This document shows positions 8,101 to 15,209 of a stretch of DNA of 33,799 nt, piece by piece. The notes beneath the pieces are model-generated. The model had not been told where the DNA came from and did no database searches. It saw only the letters and a program-made list of their open reading frames with translations. Origin of the DNA: Pseudoflavonifractor sp. An85 (lineage in GTDB: Bacteria > Bacillota > Clostridia > Oscillospirales > Oscillospiraceae); assembly GCF_002161235.1 (NCBI RefSeq), contig NZ_NFHE01000026.1, positions 1 to 33,799 on the forward strand. Reading direction: 5' to 3'. Both the position numbers and the translations under genes were made by a program. How positions within the stretch are numbered: the stretch's first letter is position 1; the number at the start of each line of letters is the position of its first letter.

Positions 8101-11100
8101 GGGCAAGGAAGTGGCTTTGAACTGGCTGGCGGTTGACGGCAACAACAACATCACCAATACCGACACGGCCAATATCTTCAGTGGTGTGGTGTCTCGCTCT
8201 GACGGCACCGGAAGCGACCATGTTGCCGTGATTTATCTGGGGAAGGGTACCGGCTACAACGGCAATTACACCGTCACTACCGGTGACGCTGCCTCCGCAC
8301 AGACCATGGCTCGCAACAGCACCGACCTGTCCTTTACCGCCCAGTTTGCGGCTGTTAACGTGGAACTGGATGGGCTGGGGCCTGTCAACTTCAACGGCAA
8401 CACCGTGACCGGCAGCGTGGACAACCCGGAAAGCGGCGTGACCTATGTGGTACGCACCTATCTGTCCCAGGAAAAGGACGGCGCGGACTATCTGGTGGGT
8501 GAGCAGATCGTGGAGAATGGCGCCTTTACCGTCTCCGTGCCCACCACCGGCACAGCGGCTCCCAGCGGCAGCTACTATGTCACCACATATCTCATGCGCC
8601 AGGAGGCCCAGGACTTGGATGGGGACGGCACCGTGGAGGCGGATGAAATCGCCCTTCTGGGCATTGGAAACGCCAGCTCCACCAGCCAAGTGGCTTACAC
8701 CAACACCATGCAGCCCGGCCAGGTGCAAACCGTGACCCTCACCGCCACGGGCAACGAGACCATGCGTGCCACTTGGAGCCCGGTCAGCGACGCCGACGGC
8801 TACCGCATCACCATCTATAACGCGGATGGTACAGACACCGGCCTGGGCTATGAGTACGACGTGTCTCAATTCTCCGGCGACGGCAAGATGCCTGGGCTGA
8901 ATCTGGAAGACGGTATGCTCTGCATTGACATGGCTATGACGGCCGGTGGAGCTACCTCCCAGGATGGAACCCCCATCACCCTGGATGCAGGGAAGGAATA
9001 CAAGGTGGGTGTCACCGCCTACCGCAGCGAGACCACAGGGGAGCAGACAGCCAAATACTACGGCACAGAAACCCAGTCGGAGGCCCAGATGCTGCCGGAG
9101 TACACCCCTCTGGACATGACCATTCTGGTCAACGGTGTGGCGATGACTGCGGATGACAACGGTATCTATCATGCCATATCCCAGAACACTGAAAACGACT
9201 TGACCGTGGAGGCGCCGGATGGGGTGACGGCCACCTTCACCGTGACCCGAACCGACATCGGAGAGGAACTGACGAAAACGGGATATGGTGCATATCTCAT
9301 TCCCAATGTGGATGGCACATTGATGCTTGCCGTCACCGGCAGCGTCACCAACGGCACCGCCACCGACACCACCACCCGCTATGTGCTATTCTCCCAGGAT
9401 AGCACCGCCCCAGTGATCACCCTGGACGAAGAGGTGTTCTATGTCGATCCCAGCACCCACACCTATACCGTCACAGGCATCACCGATCCGGGAGCAACGG
9501 TGGCAATGGCAGGGGAAACGGATGAATGGGATGACGCCACCCTCATGACAACCACGGCGGCTGCGGATGGCAGCTTCTCTCTCAGCGGTACCATGGCTCC
9601 CAATGGCAGCATGATGCGATCCGTCACGGTAACGGACGAGGCGGGGAACGAGACATCCACCAAGGTCATGATTGTCCTGCTCTCCCAGTACACGGTGCAC
9701 TTTGATGCCAACGGCGGCAGCGGGACCATGCCAGATGAAACGGCCACCTTTGGCGCCAGCTATACCTTGCCCACATGCACCTTTACGCCTCCCCAGGGCA
9801 AGCGGTTCCAGGCTTGGGCCATGGGCAAAGACGACACCACAGTATACCAGCCCGGTGATTCCGTTGTGCTCGATGCCGACACCACCTTCTACGCCCTTTG
9901 GGAGGACATCCCCCACACCCATGTGGGCCAGTTGCAGGAAGGATTTGCGGCGACTTGCGTCTCGCCGGGGCAGAAAGATTATTACACCTGCTCCTGCCAG
10001 AAGTATTTTGAGGACGAGGCTTGTACCCGGGAAATTGTGGATCTGGAGGCATGGAAAGCCCAGGACGGGGACGGTTACATTGCTCCCTTGGGACACAGCT
10101 ACGGAAGCGAATGGAAGTATGATGCAGACAACCACTGGCATGAATGTACCTGTGGAGAAAAGACTGATGTAGCAGCCCACAGCGGCGGCACGGCAACCTG
10201 TGTACAGCGGGCCGCATGTGACATCTGTGGCATGGAATATGGCCAACTGGGCCTGCACGATTGGAATGCACCCACTTACACATGGACAGAAAACGGATCT
10301 GCCTGCACGGCGGTGCGCACCTGTAACACCGACCCAAGCCATCGGGAAGAGGCCACCGCTACGGTGACCAGCCAGGAGAGCAAAGCGCCCACCTGTACCG
10401 AAATGGGAGAAACCACCTATACCGCCACCTTTGCAGAGGATTGGGCGGAGGAGCAGACCAAGACGGTTGCGGATCTGGAGGCTACCGGTCATACCTTGAC
10501 CAAGACGGAGTACAAAGCCGCCACCTGCACCGAGGCGGGCAACCGGGCATACTGGACGTGTGAGACCTGCAACAAGGTGTATGAGGATGAAACCGGAACC
10601 ACGGAGATTGCCCTGGCTGATACGGTGATTCCCGCCACCGGTCATACTCTGACCAAGACGGAGGCCAAAGATCCCACCTGCACCGAGGCAGGCAACCGGG
10701 CATACTGGACGTGTGAGACCTGCAACAAGGTGTATGAGGACGAAGCCGGAACCACAGAAATTACGCTGAATGATACGGTCCTTGCAGCTGTGGGCCACGG
10801 AACCACAGAGCTTCAGAATGAGCAGGAAGCCACTTGTACCAAAGAAGGCTACACGGGCGACAAGGTCTGTACCGTGTGCGGAGAAATCCTGGAAAAAGGC
10901 GAAACCATTCACAAGCTGGACCATCACTACATAGATGGGACATGCACCGTCTGTGGAGCAACGGACACCGGTTTCCGGCCTGAGATTATTGCAGGGGCAA
11001 ATGGAACTTGGCAGAAGGGCAGTGAGAAGGGGTATTCAGTTACTTCCAGCGCAGCCTATTCTGACTTCCAAAAGATCCAGGTGGACGGGAAAGACCTTTC

Positions 11101-11386
11101 CGCTTCCCACTATACCGTTGAGGAAGGCAGCACCGTGGTTACCTTGAAGGCGTCCTATCTGGAAACCCTCTCCGTGGGCAAACATACCCTTTCTGTGGTT
11201 TCTCAGACCGGAACGGCCACCACGAACTTCACCATTCAGGCTGCACCCGCCGCGGAGGACACACAATCGCCGCAGACGGGCGAGGGCAATGAAATCCTGC
11301 TGTGGATGACGCTGCTGGCTATGGCTGGAGCTGGCCTTTGTGTGGCACGGAGTGTTACCAAAAAGCGGTCTGGAGCCAAACATTGA
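5120..11386 (+). CDS. Giant cell-wall surface protein with SPQTG sorting signal
   Basis: A 2088-residue secreted protein. The start is ATG 5120 (MKKRIF) after an AGAGGAGGAA ribosome binding site; an upstream in-frame ATG at 5096 has no such site and would spoil the signal peptide. Features in order: signal peptide (1-25, ending QTLA-Y); a long beta-rich region without recognised catalytic motifs (about 30-1500), whose middle part alternates short strands; a Listeria/Bacteroides InlB-type B repeat (about 1524-1596, FDANGG...ALWED); a Cys-rich region with CxxC motifs (about 1600-1945) that includes two near-identical 51-residue repeats; an Ig-like/X2-like module (about 1950-2040); SPQTG (2050-2054), a hydrophobic segment and a basic tail KKRSGAKH. 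SPQTG differs from LPXTG and fits the (S/P)PxTG class known for Clostridioides difficile SrtB, and no class B sortase gene lies in the window. Placement next to the two-component system, with the shared inverted repeat, suggests it is their target. It is likely an adhesin or a binding protein for an extracellular ligand; no enzyme activity is claimed. Confidence 0.85.
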   Translation: MKKRIFSLFCVFVLLMSLLPIQTLAYVGPIRTTEEERAAVTSSRMNYGGVQYLVLQNDYLTVAVQATGSGSSLRSYTVPTAQLGSNNDIFRFSSETNRFYLGDQEGFQNARQLQIKGLSAQVEDQADGRGKCINVSITFNDSRLVANMYVWMERVNKGEQSGTTTEQGVYKDLSEGGNHWCVVADTTFQMTDTSDFHTSVGYPHHVKEYPLSAMGHRNASTTAPLMMGVAEETWKDDPWFSYQKTDFYSQNITSGLGYSKTENRVEYEVPVEGVSWTRTKGVFTHYTEIYTENYLAANPFVGLSGFNYDALSAGNSHGVEGHHWILPDYVSSDGRTVTTYSSADKLWNVDFQHIQTVTSLWGFRDLYAEGDVDAPTQPDQVEVELTADKLAILRASSGELKVQPYDGDQGLEQVKAAFPGYTHIATFRGDYKTTTKVDLSDNSMTGMSWGGEKDGGNTTYTYEFTGQAVALSPTVTATWGSGGSFSITSDGKITQSGLSLNAPTFKFYAPKNGGGLTLGFDANGVTMSFEPEKNSAIFSLDIPYATTMVRQGYADMTGNLRFTGEMGISTIFDGASFNMEELGYGLKNGTFTVNGVRASGSFETAKLIGMDLAEVEGSINTFDGEESYAFDLQLDLFSLVKAKAELELKRLKSDGALIPDDLYLYIGGSALPVLTVVPTVPVAQITDGGLGFYNLADTINGDYYAIPPITMRGTVKGKYVQLFTGTTDTVLGPGTYEFTASDIKIAGMESLKIIDEAGLGLYIGGQRVNYRGTDYSGIRFSGQAHLVAGLPSVSKNWLKLNSGVSLGLFGGLNDAQNSLYVQASGNSHISAEFQFPDSWDVIGGMNLLGAGVDIVVGGQTVIPVSGSIGNGFSGAFNNMKLYMGAMGQASLLGCNARVWVILPKSAATGDWWGYTFKVWKSLPGWSWEGKIQGLSTASRQAAPVLQNLSALPSTSQTVPVNVTSESDGAYLAVAFDPSVTQEQLKEHLKVTDPAGKEVALNWLAVDGNNNITNTDTANIFSGVVSRSDGTGSDHVAVIYLGKGTGYNGNYTVTTGDAASAQTMARNSTDLSFTAQFAAVNVELDGLGPVNFNGNTVTGSVDNPESGVTYVVRTYLSQEKDGADYLVGEQIVENGAFTVSVPTTGTAAPSGSYYVTTYLMRQEAQDLDGDGTVEADEIALLGIGNASSTSQVAYTNTMQPGQVQTVTLTATGNETMRATWSPVSDADGYRITIYNADGTDTGLGYEYDVSQFSGDGKMPGLNLEDGMLCIDMAMTAGGATSQDGTPITLDAGKEYKVGVTAYRSETTGEQTAKYYGTETQSEAQMLPEYTPLDMTILVNGVAMTADDNGIYHAISQNTENDLTVEAPDGVTATFTVTRTDIGEELTKTGYGAYLIPNVDGTLMLAVTGSVTNGTATDTTTRYVLFSQDSTAPVITLDEEVFYVDPSTHTYTVTGITDPGATVAMAGETDEWDDATLMTTTAAADGSFSLSGTMAPNGSMMRSVTVTDEAGNETSTKVMIVLLSQYTVHFDANGGSGTMPDETATFGASYTLPTCTFTPPQGKRFQAWAMGKDDTTVYQPGDSVVLDADTTFYALWEDIPHTHVGQLQEGFAATCVSPGQKDYYTCSCQKYFEDEACTREIVDLEAWKAQDGDGYIAPLGHSYGSEWKYDADNHWHECTCGEKTDVAAHSGGTATCVQRAACDICGMEYGQLGLHDWNAPTYTWTENGSACTAVRTCNTDPSHREEATATVTSQESKAPTCTEMGETTYTATFAEDWAEEQTKTVADLEATGHTLTKTEYKAATCTEAGNRAYWTCETCNKVYEDETGTTEIALADTVIPATGHTLTKTEAKDPTCTEAGNRAYWTCETCNKVYEDEAGTTEITLNDTVLAAVGHGTTELQNEQEATCTKEGYTGDKVCTVCGEILEKGETIHKLDHHYIDGTCTVCGATDTGFRPEIIAGANGTWQKGSEKGYSVTSSAAYSDFQKIQVDGKDLSASHYTVEEGSTVVTLKASYLETLSVGKHTLSVVSQTGTATTNFTIQAAPAAEDTQSPQTGEGNEILLWMTLLAMAGAGLCVARSVTKKRSGAKH
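10481..10786 (+). repeat. Two tandem 153-bp (51-aa) repeats encoding CxxC modules
   Basis: Units start at 10481 (GCTACCGGTCAT) and 10634 (GCCACCGGTCAT). A diverged third start, GCTGTGGGCCAC, lies exactly 153 bases later at 10787. Each unit encodes GHTLTKTE, then a TCTEAGNRAYWTCETCNKVY core. DNA identity is very high across the core, which indicates recent duplication and a site prone to copy-number change. Confidence 0.85.
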
Positions 11387-11430
11387 TGCACATACAGATA
11401 GGAGAAAATTAGCCCCATAAGATACTCCCC

Positions 11431-11470
11431 AAAGTGCGCCGCAAAAGCTTTGGTTTTTGCGGCGCACTTT
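11431..11470 (+). terminator. 16-bp stem-loop terminator after the surface-protein gene
   Basis: AAAGTGCGCCGCAAAA (11431-11446) pairs exactly with TTTTGCGGCGCACTTT (11455-11470) around an 8-base loop. It sits 45 bases after the stop and 31 bases before the thi promoter -35. The A/T-flanked GC-rich stem fits a factor-independent terminator, although the 3' T run is short. Confidence 0.75.
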
Positions 11471-11500
11471 CTGCACCTATGGGAACTTGTAAAAATTTTC

Positions 11501-11528
11501 TTGACACAACATGTATTGAGAGTATAAT
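11501..11528 (+). promoter_or_regulatory. Sigma-A-type promoter of the thi operon
   Basis: TTGACA (11501-11506) and TATAAT (11523-11528), both perfect hexamers, are separated by 16 bases. The start is expected near 11535. The promoter reads into the short structured leader and then thiS. Confidence 0.88.
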
Positions 11529-11534
11529 TACGGG

Positions 11535-11607
11535 TAGAGTGCAGTCACAAGACCGCACGAAGGGGTACACCACCGCGGGTGTAGTTCTCTTCGTGCGGTC
11601 TTTTTTT
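11535..11607 (+). ncRNA. Structured attenuator leader upstream of thiS
   Basis: The leader contains an intrinsic terminator: AGACCGCACGAAG (11550-11562) pairs with CTTCGTGCGGTCT (11589-11601), then seven T (11601-11607). An inner helix TACACC/GGTGTA (11566-11571/11578-11583) lies within it. Upstream, GTGCAGTC (11539-11546) can pair at 7 of 8 positions with GACCGCAC (11551-11558) across an ACAA loop. That would sequester the terminator's 5' arm, so the two folds are mutually exclusive. No TPP (THI box) signature such as CUGAGA is present and the leader is too short for a T-box. I vaguely recall a computationally predicted thiS-associated RNA motif; a match to Rfam is untested. The trigger is unknown. 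Confidence 0.7.
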
Positions 11608-11647
11608 GTGCCACTACACGGAAATACCTGAATTGGGAGGGCAACAC

Positions 11648-11842
11648 ATGCTGAAAATCAACGGACAACCCGTACCGGCCACAGGTGAGACGTTGCTACA
11701 CTATCTCACCGCTTGTAACTACGATCTACAGCGTCTGGCGGTGGAGCGCAACGGAGAAATTGTTCCCAAGCACAGCTATGGCACCACGGTATTATGCGAT
11801 GGTGACCAGGTGGAAATCGTCTCCTTTGTGGGAGGCGGCTGA
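11648..11842 (+). CDS. thiS: ThiS sulfur-carrier protein
   Basis: A 64-residue ubiquitin-like protein ending in SFVGGG, with the C-terminal Gly-Gly that ThiF adenylates and that becomes the thiocarboxylate donating sulfur to the thiazole ring. The start is ATG 11648 after a GGGAGGG ribosome binding site. The longer frame from 11606 would start inside the terminator T run and is not used. It is the first gene of the operon, with thiF three bases after its stop. The size is typical for the family. Confidence 0.95.
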   Translation: MLKINGQPVPATGETLLHYLTACNYDLQRLAVERNGEIVPKHSYGTTVLCDGDQVEIVSFVGGG

Positions 11843-11845
11843 GAG

Positions 11846-12481
11846 ATGACACCCACTAGAGAAGAATGGCTGGCCGCTCTGGAGCTGCGCCACGGTAAAG
11901 AACTTCAGGAAAAAATCACCGCCGCCCATGTGGCAGTGTGTGGGCTGGGTGGCTTGGGCTCCAACATCGCCATCCTGTTGGCACGGGCTGGGGTGGGGCA
12001 TCTCCATCTCGTTGACTTTGACCGGGTGGACCTCACCAACTTAAATCGCCAACAGTATTTTGTGTCCCAAATCGGTCAGTACAAGACGGAGGCACTGACG
12101 CAGACACTGGGAGAAATTGCCCCCTACTGCATGGTCACATCCCACACCACGGCGGTCACGGAGGACAACATCCCCACCTTGTTTGCCGGTGACACCTATA
12201 TCTGCGAGGCTTTTGACGCAGCGAAGGCCAAAGCTATGCTCGTCCATGGGGTGCTGGAGCACTGGCCGCATGCCTATCTGATCGCCTCCTCGGGCATGGC
12301 TGGTCTGCACTCTGCCAACACCATCTGCACCAGGCGTGTGACCAGCCGGTTTTACCTCTGCGGTGATGAGGTTTCTGATGTGGAGCATGGTCTGGGGCTG
12401 ATTGCGCCTCGCGTGGCCGTGTGCGCCGCCCACGCTGCCCACATGACGCTGCGGCTCATTGCCGGCCAACCCTCTGCATAG
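11846..12481 (+). CDS. thiF: ThiF, adenylyltransferase for ThiS (short clostridial type)
   Basis: A 211-residue E1-like protein of the ThiF/MoeB/HesA family. The Rossmann nucleotide-binding loop is GLGGLGSN (about 33-40), followed by VDFDRVDLTNLNRQQY, which contains the family's Asp and Arg residues for Mg-ATP binding. The protein is shorter than E. coli ThiF and lacks an obvious pair of CxxC zinc motifs, which matches the compact clostridial form. It should adenylate the ThiS C-terminal glycine. The start is three bases after thiS, indicating translational coupling. Confidence 0.92.
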   Translation: MTPTREEWLAALELRHGKELQEKITAAHVAVCGLGGLGSNIAILLARAGVGHLHLVDFDRVDLTNLNRQQYFVSQIGQYKTEALTQTLGEIAPYCMVTSHTTAVTEDNIPTLFAGDTYICEAFDAAKAKAMLVHGVLEHWPHAYLIASSGMAGLHSANTICTRRVTSRFYLCGDEVSDVEHGLGLIAPRVAVCAAHAAHMTLRLIAGQPSA

Positions 12482-12526
12482 CTCTTTTCCCGCACAAAAT
12501 AGTATAGAAAGAAAAGGAGATTCATT

Positions 12527-13300
12527 ATGGACAACAAAGATACTCTCATCATCGGCGGCCATGAATTTCACTCCCGCTTTATTCTTGGCTCCGGGAAATA
12601 TTCTCTGAAGCTCATTGAAGCGGCCGTTCGTGATGCCGGTGCAGAATTGATTACATTGGCCGTGCGCCGTGCCAACACCAAGGAGCAAGAGAATATTTTG
12701 GACTACATTCCCAAGGGCGTCACCCTCTTGCCCAACACCTCTGGTGCCCGCTGTGCCCAAGAGGCTGTGCGCATTGCTCGTCTGGCCAGAGAACTGGGGT
12801 GCGGCGACTTTGTGAAGGTGGAAATTATGCGGGACAGCAAGTATCTGCTCCCGGACAATGTGGAGACGGTGAAGGCCACTGAAATTTTGGCCAAAGAGGG
12901 CTTTGTGGTCATGCCCTACATGTACCCCGATCTGAACACCGCCCGGGATTTGGTCAACGCCGGTGCTGCGGCTGTTATGCCTCTGGCTAGCCCCATCGGC
13001 TCCAACAAGGGTCTGGCCACCAAGGACTTTATCCAGATCTTAATTGATGAAATTGAGTTGCCCATCATTGTGGATGCGGGAATTGGCCGGCCCTCCCAGG
13101 CCTGCGAGGCCATGGAAATGGGTGCTGCGGCGATTATGGCCAACACTGCATTGGCCACCGCCGGAGACCTCCCCATGATGGCTTCTGCATTCAAAAAGGC
13201 CATTGAGGCAGGCCGTCAGGCGTACCTGTCCGGACTGGGCCGTGTGTTGGTACGGGGCGCTTCCGCCTCGGACCCGCTCACTGGATTTCTACATGATTGA
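12527..13300 (+). CDS. thiG: Thiazole synthase ThiG
   Basis: A 257-residue TIM-barrel enzyme that builds the thiazole phosphate from 1-deoxyxylulose 5-phosphate, dehydroglycine and ThiS thiocarboxylate. Visible signatures are FILGSGKYS near the N-terminus, the Schiff-base lysine at about Lys97 in [17 protein letters not shown], the [13 protein letters not shown] phosphate loop and the C-terminal [12 protein letters not shown] motif. The start follows an AAAGGAG ribosome binding site. The length matches the family. Confidence 0.96.
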   Translation: MDNKDTLIIGGHEFHSRFILGSGKYSLKLIEAAVRDAGAELITLAVRRANTKEQENILDYIPKGVTLLPNTSGARCAQEAVRIARLARELGCGDFVKVEIMRDSKYLLPDNVETVKATEILAKEGFVVMPYMYPDLNTARDLVNAGAAAVMPLASPIGSNKGLATKDFIQILIDEIELPIIVDAGIGRPSQACEAMEMGAAAIMANTALATAGDLPMMASAFKKAIEAGRQAYLSGLGRVLVRGASASDPLTGFLHD

Positions 13301-13311
13301 GGAGGCGCTCC

Positions 13312-14562
13312 ATGGAAAATCAATTTTTCGTAGACTCCGGCAAGCTCAGCGCAGAAGGACTTCAGCGCAAACACCAGTTGGAAAGCGACCCTTCCTGTCG
13401 CACCAACCACATGGCCTATATGGAGGGTATGGAGCGGATCTCCTCCGATATTATGCAGCGGGTGATGGAGCAGATGAACGCCTATGACTACAGCAAGTAC
13501 ACGGCCAGAGACGTAGAGGTGGCGCTACAGCACGAGACATGCACCATCGAGGACTTCAAAGCCCTGCTCTCCCCAGCTGCAGAACCTTTCCTGGAGCAGA
13601 TGGCGGTCAAGGCACAGCGGGAGACAGAGAAGCATTTTGGAAATACCGTATATTTATTCACCCCTCTTTACATTGCCAACTACTGTGAGAACTACTGCAT
13701 CTACTGCGGCTTTAACTGCTACAATGACATCCGCCGGATGCGTTTGACCCCGGAACAGATCGAACATGAAATGAAAATCATTGCAGACTCCGGCATCGAA
13801 GAGGTGTTGATGCTCACCGGCGAGAGCCGCACCATGAGCGATGTAACGTATATTGGTGAGGCCTGTAAACTGGCTCGGAAATATTTCCGCATGGTGGGCC
13901 TGGAAATCTATCCAGTGAACAGCGATGAGTACCACTATTTGCATGAGTGTGGTGCAGACTATGTGACCGTGTTCCAAGAGACCTATGACTCCGATAAGTA
14001 TGAGACCCTGCATCTGATGGGTCACAAGCGGGTGTGGCCCTACCGGTTTGAAGCCCAGGAGCGGGCGCTGATGGGCGGCATGCGGGGAGTGGGCTTTTCC
14101 GCGCTGCTGGGGTTGGCGGATTTCCGCAAGGACGCACTGGCCACGGCACTCCATGTGTACTACCTCCAGCGCAAATATCCCCACGCGGAGATGTCCCTCT
14201 CCTGCCCCCGGCTGCGTCCCATCATCAACAATGATAAAATCAATCCCCTGGATGTCCACGAAAAGCAACTTTGTCAGGTTCTGTGCGCATACCGCATCTT
14301 CCTGCCCTTTGCCGGCATCACCGTCAGCTCCCGGGAAAGTGCATCCTTCCGAAACGGCATTGTGAAAATTGCAGCCACCAAGGTGTCTGCCGGTGTCTCC
14401 ACCGGCATTGGTGACCATGAGAGCAAGTACAACGGTACGGAGTCTGACCAAGCGGGGGATGAACAATTCGAGATCAACGACGACCGCAGTCTGGAGACCA
14501 TGTACACAGACCTTGCAGGAGAAGGTCTGCAACCCGTTCTAAACGACTATGTCTACGTGTGA
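13312..14562 (+). CDS. thiH: 2-iminoacetate synthase ThiH (radical SAM)
   Basis: A 416-residue radical SAM enzyme with the CxxxCxxC iron-sulfur motif at Cys125, Cys129 and Cys132 (NYCENYCIYCGF). It cleaves tyrosine to give dehydroglycine (2-iminoacetate) for ThiG. ThiH rather than the oxygen-dependent oxidase ThiO implies an anaerobic lifestyle. The start is ATG 13312 with AGGAGG at 13300-13305; an in-frame TTG at 13297 lies upstream of the ribosome binding site and is rejected. The stop overlaps the next gene by 14 bases. Confidence 0.95.
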   Translation: MENQFFVDSGKLSAEGLQRKHQLESDPSCRTNHMAYMEGMERISSDIMQRVMEQMNAYDYSKYTARDVEVALQHETCTIEDFKALLSPAAEPFLEQMAVKAQRETEKHFGNTVYLFTPLYIANYCENYCIYCGFNCYNDIRRMRLTPEQIEHEMKIIADSGIEEVLMLTGESRTMSDVTYIGEACKLARKYFRMVGLEIYPVNSDEYHYLHECGADYVTVFQETYDSDKYETLHLMGHKRVWPYRFEAQERALMGGMRGVGFSALLGLADFRKDALATALHVYYLQRKYPHAEMSLSCPRLRPIINNDKINPLDVHEKQLCQVLCAYRIFLPFAGITVSSRESASFRNGIVKIAATKVSAGVSTGIGDHESKYNGTESDQAGDEQFEINDDRSLETMYTDLAGEGLQPVLNDYVYV

Positions 14563-15154
14563 TATCATTTGCGTCACCCACCGCACCCTGTGCAAGGAGC
14601 CCTTTTTACAGCGCATGGCGGGTATCATAGCGGCCCAGCCTGCCGCCATCCTTTTGCGGGAGAAGGATTTGCCGCCCCGGGATTATCAGGCGTTGGCACA
14701 GCAGGTTCTGGAATTGGCAGGGGACCAAGTTCCGGTGATTCTACACAGCTACCCAGATGTGGCGTTGACACTGGGCTGCCCCCGGCTCCATCTGCCCCTG
14801 CCCCTTCTCCGCACGCTGTCTCCACAACAGCGCAGCGCGTTTCAAGTGCTGGGGGCCTCTTGTCACTCTGTGGACGAAGCAAAAGAGGCGCAGGCGCTGG
14901 GCTGCACTTACATCACCGCCGGGCACGTTTTTGAGACCAGCTGTAAACCCGGTCTGGCCGCCCGAGGGCTGACCTTTCTCCAGCATGTGACCCAAGCAGT
15001 TTCCATTCCTGTGTGGGCCATTGGAGGCGTGATGCCGGAGAACATCTCGAGGGTTCGCTCGGCAGGTGCGGCGGGAGGATGCGTTATGAGTGGGTTTATG
15101 GCATGCGATAACCCCAAAACGTTTGTTGAGGCGTTTTCCCAGATTCCCATGTGA
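14549..15154 (+). CDS. ThiE/TenI-family protein, TenI-like signatures
   Basis: A 201-residue TIM-barrel protein of the thiamine-phosphate synthase superfamily, overlapping thiH by 14 bases. It has LREKDL (36-41), GASCHS (102-107) and GHVFETSCKPGLAARGL (125-141). The last motif, with His126, resembles Bacillus subtilis TenI (GHVFETDCKKG) and not the GPIFPTxTK phosphate/pyrophosphate loop of true ThiE. TenI is a thiazole tautomerase that aromatises the ThiG product. That activity would make the five genes a self-contained thiazole branch. Automated annotation would probably call it thiE. TenI function is inferred from this motif and the operon. Confidence 0.8.
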   Translation: MSTCDIICVTHRTLCKEPFLQRMAGIIAAQPAAILLREKDLPPRDYQALAQQVLELAGDQVPVILHSYPDVALTLGCPRLHLPLPLLRTLSPQQRSAFQVLGASCHSVDEAKEAQALGCTYITAGHVFETSCKPGLAARGLTFLQHVTQAVSIPVWAIGGVMPENISRVRSAGAAGGCVMSGFMACDNPKTFVEAFSQIPM

Positions 15155-15209
15155 TTTGTCAATTTGTGCGGGCTTGCCCAATGTGGCCCATGATGGCGAA
15201 ATCCTGGTT

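Noticed and set aside
10481-10800. CRISPR-like or intergenic repeat array
   Set aside because: The repeats are 153 bp, in frame and inside a coding region with no spacers; they are protein module duplications.
6143-10927. Several long minus-strand frames opposite the giant surface protein
   Set aside because: They are mirror frames of a codon-biased gene. None has a ribosome binding site, domain motif or plausible signal.
11535-11607. TPP riboswitch or T-box upstream of thiS
   Set aside because: No CUGAGA-type TPP core is present. The ACCGCG in the loop recalls the T-box UGGNACCGCG, but no specifier stem is possible between the promoter and the terminator.
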